Positions 32,223 through 38,403 of a stretch of DNA of 38,480 nt are shown here, piece by piece. The position numbers and the translations under genes were made by a program. Each line of letters opens with the position of its first letter. Within the stretch, counting starts at the first letter, position 1. Source of the DNA: a virus. The notes under the pieces were generated by a model that searched no databases, was not told the origin of the DNA, and worked only from the letters and a program-made list of their open reading frames with translations. The stretch covers positions 1-38,480 of IMG/VR virus record IMGVR_UViG_3300032217_000884; one strand, 5' to 3'.

Positions 32223-33104
32223 TTACAGACCGAGATCAGTCAAGGTCTTTTCTGCTGCAGCTTTCGCTGCGGCGATACGTTGTGCATGCTCTCGGCGTTG
32301 GTGTGCTTCCGGAAGTGTATCAGCTTGGATGATACACGGCTTAAGCAGTTCGATCACGGCATCCAACTCTGGAAGGTTCAGCCAGTTCTTCTTGCGCAGT
32401 TCCTCAGCGCAGTTCTCGAGACGGTCGAACCGTTCTTGTCTGAGGCGCTGGCCCTTCGTCAGTGCCGTGATGGCATCACCCATCTCGGCAATCGCAGCGG
32501 AGATGCACCCACCGTGTGCCTCCAGCAGCATCTGACTCACAGCCTGCTCGCTGCTAGCACGGACTCGGGCAGCTGTCTCGCTACTCACCTTGGCCAGCAC
32601 AGTGCCTTCGATGGACTGCGGTTGACCCAGCCACTTGAGGTCGAACTTGTAGCCAGCGATGAACTCATCAACGGTCGGCCACTCGACCTCCTCACGGAAT
32701 CCGTTGATGTGCTTGAGCGCCTCGCTGACATAGCTCTCGTAGTCCCGGCGGATCTCCGAGAGCAAGCCGTCGATAGCGTCACGGCGGGAGTCGAACTCCG
32801 CTTGGATCTCGTCGGCATCCGTGGCCTGCTGGTAGGTGGTGCCATCGAAATCCGGCACGCTCATGCCCTTCTTCTTGAGGAAGATTGACATGCCGTTGAT
32901 CAGGTTGTTGACCTCGCCAATGGCGTTGCCCTTCGTGACGAAGAGCTTGGCAGACGGAGCACGGACGAACTTCTCGTCGGCCCCGTTTGCATAGGCAATC
33001 TTCTTGTGTGTGGTCTCCAGTGTAGCGGACAGCTTGGGCTTGCCAGTGACGAGGCGAACCATGAGGATGGAATTGATGGTGGTGAGGTCAGTCATTGCGT
33101 TCAT
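32223..33104 (-). CDS. DUF3150-like helical partner of ATPase/VWA module
   Basis: Encodes 293 residues, mostly helical. It lies between the ATPase and VWA genes on the same strand, the position DUF3150 proteins take in CobS/CobT-like phage and integrative-element cassettes. Segments such as KLFVTKGNAIGEVNNLINGMSIFLKKKG and the long helix over EIQAEFDSRRDAIDGLLSEIRR fit that family by general pattern. No catalytic motif is visible, so an adaptor or substrate-delivery role is plausible. The start at 33104 is preceded by the AT-rich leader TAGATAAAACTT. The family name is tentative; the module membership is more secure. Confidence 0.65.
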   Translation of the reverse strand: MNAMTDLTTINSILMVRLVTGKPKLSATLETTHKKIAYANGADEKFVRAPSAKLFVTKGNAIGEVNNLINGMSIFLKKKGMSVPDFDGTTYQQATDADEIQAEFDSRRDAIDGLLSEIRRDYESYVSEALKHINGFREEVEWPTVDEFIAGYKFDLKWLGQPQSIEGTVLAKVSSETAARVRASSEQAVSQMLLEAHGGCISAAIAEMGDAITALTKGQRLRQERFDRLENCAEELRKKNWLNLPELDAVIELLKPCIIQADTLPEAHQRREHAQRIAAAKAAAEKTLTDLGL

Positions 33105-33141
33105 AAGTTTTATCTAATTTGTTGTTCGTATTACTAAGGGG

Positions 33142-33172
33142 GGCTTGCTGTGCTACCGTAGCACAGCAAGCC
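33142..33172. terminator. Long hairpin between ATPase and DUF3150-like genes
   Basis: A perfect 15-bp stem GGCTTGCTGTGCTAC / GTAGCACAGCAAGCC with a single central base. It resembles the palindrome cores of the terminators further right, sharing TGTGCTA. There is no T run on the minus strand, so it may be an RNA-processing or attenuation hairpin rather than a full terminator. Confidence 0.6.
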
Positions 33173-33179
33173 AGAGTTT

Positions 33180-34265
33180 TCAGATGCCCTGCATAGCGGA
33201 GCGGCGTGGGTGCTGGTCAAGGGGCAGTCCGTTTCGGAGTGCGCTGTCGTATGTCCACTTACGGATCTCGCCACCGGAGGGGCAGATGATGCGGTCAACC
33301 AGCCAGTCGAGTAGGCCACCAGCAACCGCTGCCTCGGGATCGTTGCCGACTAGCTGCTTGGCTTGCCGGATGGCGGCGAAGCTCAGTGCATACTGTTCCG
33401 CCGGATCTGATGGCATCGACTCATCACCGTTGCGGATGGCCCGCAGCTTGGGTAACATCGCGCCGACCGTCTGACAGAATGCATAAGCGGCGGATCCACT
33501 GGCCACACCTACTAGGCCGGACAGCGTAAGGCTTAGCAGCGCAGGCTCATCGAGCAGGTCGCCACGGGCAGCACGGCACACCGCTTCCCATTGCCGGGGA
33601 CAAGCATGGGGTGACCCATCCCACGGTGATGGCACATTAGGGTTGAAGTGGTCAACGCCTTCGACGCCGTTGCTATACTTGAGGAAGGCATAGACTGGAG
33701 AGTCTGCCAGCCCAGCGATTGCTGCCCACTCAAGCCACTCATCAAGTGTCGGCTCGACAATGAAGGAAGCGGTGCGTTCCACGATTGGAGCAGCTGGTAC
33801 AGCGGACCGTGTGCCATCGCTGCGGCGATTGCCAGTGAGCATGATCTTGACGTTGCTACCCAAGCGGTGAGTCCCGATCATTGGAGCACTGCCATCCGGC
33901 TGGAACAGCGAGCGGCAGAGGCTCTGGATCTGGACGTCCCACTCGGGAAACTCGTCGAGCACTAGCAGCGTCGGAGTGGATCCGACACGGTCGGCAGTGG
34001 GCCACTGCTCAGGGCTGGAGAACCACAGGTCCCGTGTCGTGCTGTCCGGAATGCCATAGCCTAAAGCCTCTTGCGGGCCAGAGCCGCTGAGGTTGACGAT
34101 CCACACATCAGAGGGATCGATGTTCAGTGACGGAGCGATAACGGTTTTTGCGATGGTCGTCTTGCCTGTGCCGCCTTTGCCGTAGACGGCGAGCCAGCGG
34201 CCTGAGCCGATGACATGGGGGGCGAGAAGGCCGAGTTGCTTGATCGATGCGGATGGTGCTTTCAT
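33180..34265 (-). CDS. MoxR/CobS-type AAA+ ATPase
   Basis: Encodes 361 residues. Walker A is GKGGTGKT (29-36), Walker B is LLVLDE (100-105) and sensor 1 falls at N146 in IMLTGNR. The length and the adjacency to a DUF3150-like and a VWA/HExxH gene are characteristic of MoxR or CobS-like ATPases that work as a chaperone or remodeller with a VWA adaptor. It is the first gene of the module: the conserved promoter repeat TTGACT-N16-TAAGCT lies upstream at 34305-34332 on the minus strand. The C-terminal half is divergent and has no recognised domain. Confidence 0.85.
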   Translation of the reverse strand: MKAPSASIKQLGLLAPHVIGSGRWLAVYGKGGTGKTTIAKTVIAPSLNIDPSDVWIVNLSGSGPQEALGYGIPDSTTRDLWFSSPEQWPTADRVGSTPTLLVLDEFPEWDVQIQSLCRSLFQPDGSAPMIGTHRLGSNVKIMLTGNRRSDGTRSAVPAAPIVERTASFIVEPTLDEWLEWAAIAGLADSPVYAFLKYSNGVEGVDHFNPNVPSPWDGSPHACPRQWEAVCRAARGDLLDEPALLSLTLSGLVGVASGSAAYAFCQTVGAMLPKLRAIRNGDESMPSDPAEQYALSFAAIRQAKQLVGNDPEAAVAGGLLDWLVDRIICPSGGEIRKWTYDSALRNGLPLDQHPRRSAMQGI

Positions 34266-34304
34266 TTGGTGGTGTGTGTTGGTGTGATTCAGGGTTGAGC
34301 TATC

Positions 34305-34332
34305 AGCTTATGCGGCAGATGGCTTAAGTCAA
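34305..34332 (-). promoter_or_regulatory. Conserved promoter repeat, copy A (before the ATPase module)
   Basis: On the minus strand TTGACT (34332-34327) is followed after exactly 16 nt by TAAGCT (34310-34305), with AAAGAA ahead of the -35 and CTCAACCCTGAA after the -10. The same arrangement recurs at 35764-35791 and 36293-36320. The -10 is non-standard but conserved. Confidence 0.65.
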
Positions 34333-34407
34333 TTCTTTTCTTGAATTTATTTTTCCCCTTTAGGGGGCGGAGCTTCAACTGTGCGGCAAGCTATGCAGCA
34401 TGGGCAT

Positions 34408-34626
34408 TTATGACAGAGACTTTTCCAGCTTGCTGTATTCAGCGAGCAAGCTAGATGCTTCAGCATTCCACTTGGCAGCGGTGGCGAGATCGCCATCCAT
34501 CTCGGCAAATGTGGCCTCTATCAAGGCCTCACCATACCAGCACCATAGATAGCGGAGCTGGTTGTGGATGCGACGGGTGACCCGCTTACGTGAAGCGGCG
34601 GACAGGTTTTTAATTTTGATTTTCAT
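34408..34626 (-). CDS. Small basic helical protein, 72 residues
   Basis: Start at the ATG at 34626 (MKIKIKNLSAASRKRV), which follows the leader AATCCTGAACAT shared with several neighbouring genes; the longer frame to 34815 would translate the repeats and overlap the neighbouring gene. A basic N-terminus and Trp/Tyr-rich helix (RYLWCWYGEALIEATFAEM) are seen. It is probably a DNA- or protein-binding accessory protein; no family was recognised. Confidence 0.65.
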   Translation of the reverse strand: MKIKIKNLSAASRKRVTRRIHNQLRYLWCWYGEALIEATFAEMDGDLATAAKWNAEASSLLAEYSKLEKSLS

Positions 34627-34675
34627 ATGTTCAGGATTCAGGTATTGTGTTTCAGGATTCAGGGTAAGAGTGGAA

Positions 34676-34708
34676 GGGGAGGCCATACTACCATAGCACA
34701 GCCTCCCC
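34676..34708 (-). terminator. Repeated terminator hairpin, copy 1
   Basis: GGGGAGGC / GCCTCCCC arms (8 bp) enclose a 17-nt core with CTATGGTAG. It lies directly after the stop of the Gp88-like gene. The core recurs at 35818-35850 and 36346-36378. The T run here is weaker than in the other copies. Confidence 0.7.
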
Positions 34709-34718
34709 TTTAGGGGTT

Positions 34719-35744
34719 TCAATGAACGCCGATGGCGATAGTGACGCCATTCATGCGGGGTGAGCCACAGGCATGGGATCCATCTGGCATGCAATCTCCG
34801 CACCTTCCCGGGCAAACGAACACCCGCTTGCCAGCGGACTGGCGGACGTCCTTGGCGTACTCCGCATGGCCGTCGTTCCGTTTCGACTGGTACGCTTTGG
34901 ATGCCATGTGACGACGGTCAACTTGCACGGCAATGAACTCGCCGCGAGTGACAGGCAGCGTGGCCATTATCTCACGGAGTGTGTCGTCGTGGCGGGATCC
35001 TGATGAGAGATTCAGGATGTAATTCTCTGGCCATGCATAGCCGGAGAGGTGAAGGCTGACGAACTCCACCCATGATTTCGAGTAACCGTAAACACGCACC
35101 TCTGGACGGGATTTGATGAGGTCCATCCAGAACTCCAAGCACTCTTTCGAGTGGAAGTCCCCATCCACATAGAGGCGGAGGGTGAGCTGCGGTGTAGAGG
35201 CCGCGAGCTTCTCGAGTTTCTTAAGCTCCCGAAGTTCATACCATGCGAGCTGCTCTCGTGGCACAACCGTGAGGCGGTCGGGTATTGCCACCTTCGCAAC
35301 CTTCAGCTTGGCGAACTCCGCTGCGATGAGTTGACGCCCCGATTCATGCCGCAAGAGCATGCTGTTGGCTACCTGACGGCCCCATGCATTAGGGTGCCGC
35401 CATGCCTGCTTGCTATAGCACCACTTACCGCACTCGCCGAAGCCAGCACAATCGAGAATTGCCATGCTGGAAAACGCCGCGAAGGGTAGCTTCACGTTCC
35501 CTTCCGTGGCGAACACGGAAAAAGCAGGCTGTGCTATGGTAGTACGGCTTGCCAGCTGATCAGCGAGGTGGACAAGCTTGGTGACGACGTTTTCCCACGA
35601 CCCATTTACAAAGGATCTTGCGGGATCCTCTAAGATGAACGCGAGTGCTGATGCCGTCTTGCCGTTGATGAGATCGGCGGCGATTTTAAGTCCGCGCTCG
35701 GCTGGCATGCGGGATCCGGATTTAGTTTTCACTTTAGTTTTCAT
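34719..35744 (-). CDS. Cys-rich phage protein, Gp88-like
   Basis: Encodes 341 residues. An N-proximal cluster (CAGFGECGKWCYSK) and a C-terminal cluster (CPGRCGDCMPDGSHACGS) bracket a central domain with LRLYVDGDFHS and RPEVRVYGYSKS. The CxxxxCxxxCY pattern and the central motifs resemble phage Gp88-type proteins of unknown function; the cysteines could bind zinc or an iron-sulfur cluster. It has its own promoter repeat (35764-35791) and terminator (34676-34708), so it is an independent unit. Part of the terminator-like core (about 35528-35552) occurs inside the gene in the opposite orientation. Confidence 0.7.
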   Translation of the reverse strand: MKTKVKTKSGSRMPAERGLKIAADLINGKTASALAFILEDPARSFVNGSWENVVTKLVHLADQLASRTTIAQPAFSVFATEGNVKLPFAAFSSMAILDCAGFGECGKWCYSKQAWRHPNAWGRQVANSMLLRHESGRQLIAAEFAKLKVAKVAIPDRLTVVPREQLAWYELRELKKLEKLAASTPQLTLRLYVDGDFHSKECLEFWMDLIKSRPEVRVYGYSKSWVEFVSLHLSGYAWPENYILNLSSGSRHDDTLREIMATLPVTRGEFIAVQVDRRHMASKAYQSKRNDGHAEYAKDVRQSAGKRVFVCPGRCGDCMPDGSHACGSPRMNGVTIAIGVH

Positions 35745-35850
35745 GTTTCAGGGTTGAGTTATTAGCTTAGGCATCTAATTGCTTAAGTCAATTCTTTTTT
35801 TTTAATTGCAGTAAAAAGGGGAGGCCATACTACCATAGCACAGCCTCCCC
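35742..35850 (-). repeat. 109-bp terminator-promoter-leader repeat, copy B
   Basis: In minus-strand order it holds a GGGGAGGC/GCCTCCCC terminator with T5 (35850-35818), an A-rich stretch, TTGACT (35791-35786), 16 nt, TAAGCT (35769-35764) and the leader AACCCTGAAACATG, which includes the start codon of the Gp88-like gene. It matches 36271-36378 except for one T in a homopolymer run. It ends one gene and starts the next. Confidence 0.85.
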
Positions 35851-35859
35851 ACGGGTGTA

Positions 35860-36273
35860 TCAGATGGCGTTCATGTAAGGCTTGCCATAGCCGTTCAGGC
35901 TGATATGGACTAGCTTCGCCTCGCGGATGGGCGCTTCGCTTTGCATGAACGTGCCAGCCTTGTATGGATTGTAGCTTACGGCGTCCATGACAAGGGGATT
36001 CATTGGATCCTCTCCAACACAGCGGGCGATATCAGCACGACTCGCCACATAACCCTCCACATAAGCGTGGACGTTCTTTCGCTTGTCGCGGATGACGCGC
36101 TGGCGGCCCGCCTCGCTTACTTTGAACGCAGCATCACGGAGCGTGATGCAATCAGTGTGGGTTGCGAGACGCCAGCCCTTAGCTTGTTTGCTTAGGACCG
36201 AGAAACGGCGCTTGTGGAGGTTGAAGTATACGCGGACTTTCATAGGGGTTGCTTTCATAGGTTCAGGATTCAT
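35860..36273 (-). CDS. Conserved basic phage protein of unknown function
   Basis: Up to 137 residues from the ATG at 36273, which is the start implied by the duplicated leader; ATGs at 36258 and 36243 (MKVRVYFN) are alternatives. The core reads KVRVYFNLHKRRFSVL, then GRQRVIRDKRKNVHAYVEGYV, a basic beta-alpha protein pattern recalled from other phages. It may bind nucleic acid given the Arg/Lys density. It is flanked by its own promoter and terminator copies. Confidence 0.72.
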   Translation of the reverse strand: MNPEPMKATPMKVRVYFNLHKRRFSVLSKQAKGWRLATHTDCITLRDAAFKVSEAGRQRVIRDKRKNVHAYVEGYVASRADIARCVGEDPMNPLVMDAVSYNPYKAGTFMQSEAPIREAKLVHISLNGYGKPYMNAI

Positions 36274-36378
36274 GTTTCAGGGTTGAGTTATTAGCTTAGG
36301 CATCTAATTGCTTAAGTCAATTCTTTTTTTTAATTGCAGTAAAAAGGGGAGGCCATACTACCATAGCACAGCCTCCCC
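36271..36378 (-). repeat. 108-bp terminator-promoter-leader repeat, copy C
   Basis: The near-identical partner of 35742-35850, with the terminator at 36346-36378, -35 TTGACT at 36320-36315 and -10 TAAGCT at 36298-36293. It stops the 220-residue gene and starts the basic protein gene. Confidence 0.85.
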
Positions 36379-36390
36379 TTTAGGGGTTTC

Positions 36391-37053
36391 TCAGCCGATG
36401 ACAAACTCGAGCGCCGCTTCACGGACAGCGTCCGCTTCATCAGATGTCATGAGCGCCATCAGCGCTTGAATCTCCGATAGGAGAATCATCGCCTTGGCAG
36501 CGGGGTTTGCCTTGCCTTCGCCTCCGCCTCCGCCTTCGCCTTCGCCTTCGCCTTCGCCTTCGCCTTCGGCAGCGCTGGCCACCGGAGGTGGCGGAATTAG
36601 CTTGTTGATCATCTTCGATGTGAGGCGCTCGGCCTTATCGAGACGGATTTTATTGATAGCCGTTAGAGCTTCATCGCCACCCTTCCGAAGGAAGGACGTG
36701 ACACGGCGGGCATCAGCCACGCCGATGCCGTAGAAATGCGTCTCTTTGAGACGCAAACCCTCTTTCAGAGCAAACTCGGCAAGTTCGGAATGGCCTTTAC
36801 CATTGTTGGCGGTGGATTTAGCCCGTTTCTCGTCCATCCCGCCATTGATGAGCGCGGTCTTTACAAGACCGAAAACAGCTTCTGGCTCCATGCCAGATTT
36901 GACAAGCTGGCCACGTAACAGGCCGATGTACTTGCAGCCACGCTCAGCAAACTGAGCGTATTGATTGCACGCTGTTTCCAGCGTGCTAGTGACTTCGCCA
37001 GCGGTGAGAGCGGCGATGATCGAAGGAGCGGCGGAGGTGATAGATGTTTGCAT
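36391..37053 (-). CDS. Hypothetical protein with EG repeat linker
   Basis: Encodes 220 residues from the ATG at 37053 (MQTSITSAAPSI); the frame to 37140 lacks a good leader. The first 150 residues are helical (GEVTSTLETACNQYAQFAERG, LRKGGDEALTAINKIRL). A Glu/Gly linker made of a 6-bp repeat (about 36520-36565 in DNA) joins a short C-terminal helical tail. It is the first gene leftward of the divergent control region. No family was recognised. Confidence 0.68.
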   Translation of the reverse strand: MQTSITSAAPSIIAALTAGEVTSTLETACNQYAQFAERGCKYIGLLRGQLVKSGMEPEAVFGLVKTALINGGMDEKRAKSTANNGKGHSELAEFALKEGLRLKETHFYGIGVADARRVTSFLRKGGDEALTAINKIRLDKAERLTSKMINKLIPPPPVASAAEGEGEGEGEGEGGGGGEGKANPAAKAMILLSEIQALMALMTSDEADAVREAALEFVIG

Positions 37054-37571
37054 ATATTCAGTTGAACAACGGGATTCGATGGGATGCCAACATGGCAGCT
37101 TGTCACCGTCGCTGTTCAACAATCCAAGGGGGGAGAACAAGAACCTCGGCCTTCGGCCCCTGCGCGGACTCGCGCACGTAAGGAGCGTGATTCACGTGTC
37201 AGGAATCCGGATTCAGGAATCGTTAACGCAAGTAGATTGCATTAACGCCGATTCAAACCCTCGCGATCCAATCACCCGTACATGCACGGGGAATCACCCA
37301 TCATGCATCCCGATTCCTGCGCATAATGCCTGCGAATCAATGTGTTATCCGGATGCGTGAGGAATTGATTAGAGATGGGAGTTATAAGTCATTGAAAATG
37401 AAGCATTTACAAAGGATTTCCGATTCCGCATTACATGGGTTATAACAAGTAAGGCTCCGAAGGAGCAGCACGCCACGGGTGGGTGCACGTTTTTTTTCGT
37501 GCAGCGTGTATATACATATGTGTGTATAAGAAAAAATTTGACTTAACACCGATTACGTGCATGATGCCCAT
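37054..37571. promoter_or_regulatory. Divergent control region, possible origin or promoter block
   Basis: About 518 bp without a convincing gene separate the leftward accessory block from rightward genes. It holds many short hairpins: CGTTAACGCAA with TTGCATTAACG (37221-37247, one mismatch), CCCGT/ACGGG (about 37275-37292), GCTCC-GAA-GGAGC near 37453, and TGCACG-T8-CGTGCA (37484-37503). An AT-rich stretch follows (37505-37545). CAGGAATC-type repeats occur at 37199-37222. The density of symmetry and the divergent transcription suit an origin or early control region, but no direct proof is visible. Confidence 0.45.
37538..37565 (+). promoter_or_regulatory. Possible promoter for the 91-residue gene, nearly leaderless
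   Basis: TTGACT (37538-37543) and CATGAT (37560-37565) are 16 bp apart, the same spacing as the conserved minus-strand promoters. Transcription would begin about at the ATG at 37572, giving a very short or absent leader. Confidence 0.4.
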
Positions 37572-37847
37572 ATGTCTGACGAAGAAGGAGAAACTTATTA
37601 CCGATTGAACCGCAAAAAGCGGTTAGCCTATCAGAAACAATACTACTTGAAGAATGCAGAACTCATTAAGCGTAAGCGAGAACTGGATACTGTGCTTAAT
37701 CCCGATAAAGTTGATGCACGAAAAGCGTATAATCGTGCATACTTCTTGAACAATCGTGCAGAGATCATGGAAAAGCGTGCATTGCGAAAACAGGGGCGGG
37801 ACGAATTACGTCAAATGAAGCGTCTGAAGCGGAAGAAAGAAGAGTAA
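37572..37847 (+). CDS. Small highly basic helical protein, likely nucleic-acid binding
   Basis: Encodes 91 residues from the ATG at 37572 (MSDEEGETYYRLNRKK); a GTG at 37557 is less likely. Two related units are visible, KQYYLKNAELIKRKRE and NRAYFLNNRAEIMEKRA, each with a Y-x-x-N pattern followed by basic residues. Lys plus Arg is very high to the end (MKRLKRKKEE). The protein resembles short basic phage proteins and the N-terminal parts of some HNH enzymes, but no HNH motif is present. It probably binds DNA or RNA; its location in the control region would suit a regulator. Confidence 0.72.
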   Translation: MSDEEGETYYRLNRKKRLAYQKQYYLKNAELIKRKRELDTVLNPDKVDARKAYNRAYFLNNRAEIMEKRALRKQGRDELRQMKRLKRKKEE

Positions 37848-37872
37848 GCGTGACGGGTTTCCCGTATCCCGA

Positions 37873-37977
37873 TTCCTGATACACCTAACAGGATGCAGGT
37901 TTCGGGAATTAGGGTGTTGTTAGGTATTCAGGAAAAGGGGTGGGTTTAGGGGTTCTCTAACAGGAGAAGTTGTTAGG
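37873..37977 (+). terminator. Imperfect hairpins after the basic protein gene
   Basis: TTCCTGATACACCTAACA (from about 37873) pairs with TGTTAGGTATTCAGGAA (about 37917-37933) with one small bulge, and a second CTAACA/TGTTAG hairpin follows (37957-37976). The first contains the CAGGATTC repeat family, as does the hairpin after terminase large. T runs are poor, so efficiency is uncertain. Confidence 0.45.
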
Positions 37978-37989
37978 AAAATAAGTCAG

Positions 37990-38121
37990 ATGAAATTAAA
38001 AATGAGTGACTTATGACTATTGGGAAAAGTCAATTCTTTCGTGTTAGAGAGGACGTTTTTCAAAAGCAAAATATGCGGAGTGATAAAAGAATTGACTTTT
38101 AAGGGGCCGCATTCCCCTTAA
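37990..38121 (+). pseudogene. Paralogue of the downstream SKICGVIK gene with in-frame TGA
   Basis: From the ATG at 37990 the frame reads MKLKMSDL, then TGA at 38014-38016, then LLGKVNSFVLERTFFKSKIC and GVIKELT to a stop at 38119. It aligns position by position with the gene at 38143-38292 (VNS at 14-16, SKICGVIK), where codon 9 is Asp. Other genes here use TGA as a normal stop, so this is most likely a broken copy; a TTG start after the TGA is the alternative. Confidence 0.55.
38025..38100. repeat. 15-bp inverted repeat AAAAGTCAATTCTTT
   Basis: AAAAGTCAATTCTTT (38025-38039) and AAAGAATTGACTTTT (38086-38100) are perfect complements 46 nt apart. A further pair, ATAAGTCA (37981-37988) and TGACTTAT (38007-38014), lies next to it. 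The motif matches the -35 part of the conserved minus-strand promoters, so these may be protein-binding sites. Confidence 0.55.
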
Positions 38122-38142
38122 AGGGTTCAGGATCAAGGGTTT

Positions 38143-38292
38143 ATGAAAAGTGAAATATTAGAGTTAGATGATAGAAATGAGGTCAATTCTTTGGGAGTTA
38201 TCAACACGTTATCCAATAGCAAAATATGCGGAGTCATTAAATTCTTGACAGAGGCCCAAAAATGGAAAAAGGACGCCTCGCAAATCGGTTAG
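38143..38292 (+). CDS. Small protein with SKICGVIK motif, 49 residues
   Basis: ATG at 38143, stop TAG at 38290-38292. It begins MKSEILELDDRNEVNSLGVI and has NSKICGVIKFLTEAQKWKK in the centre. The conservation with the copy at 37990-38121 at the protein level supports a real family. The function is unknown; its position just upstream of the repeated promoter-like element and its basic tail suggest a small regulator. Confidence 0.55.
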   Translation: MKSEILELDDRNEVNSLGVINTLSNSKICGVIKFLTEAQKWKKDASQIG

Positions 38293-38403
38293 ATCCAGGA
38301 TTTCGGAACCCCGATTCAGGGTACGGGAGCCTTATTCTATATAGGAAAAGGGGTATCGGGAGCGGCTTTTCGCGGCTGCGTCAGTTTATTTTGAGTTCTG
38401 CCG
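38293..38403 (+). other. Short non-coding stretch before the right-hand element
   Basis: No ORF of note. It contains CAGGATTTCGG and GATTCAGGG repeat-family motifs and an AT-rich spot (TTCTATATAGG). No clear terminator is visible. Confidence 0.4.

Noticed and set aside
32121-32888. Plus-strand ORF of 255 residues opposite the DUF3150-like gene
   Set aside because: It overlaps a minus-strand gene with better context and begins in the CCTGAA leader repeats; no domain is recognisable.
38014-38016. Evidence for TGA recoding
   Set aside because: Many genes in the window end in TGA with tight overlaps to the next start, so TGA is a normal stop here.
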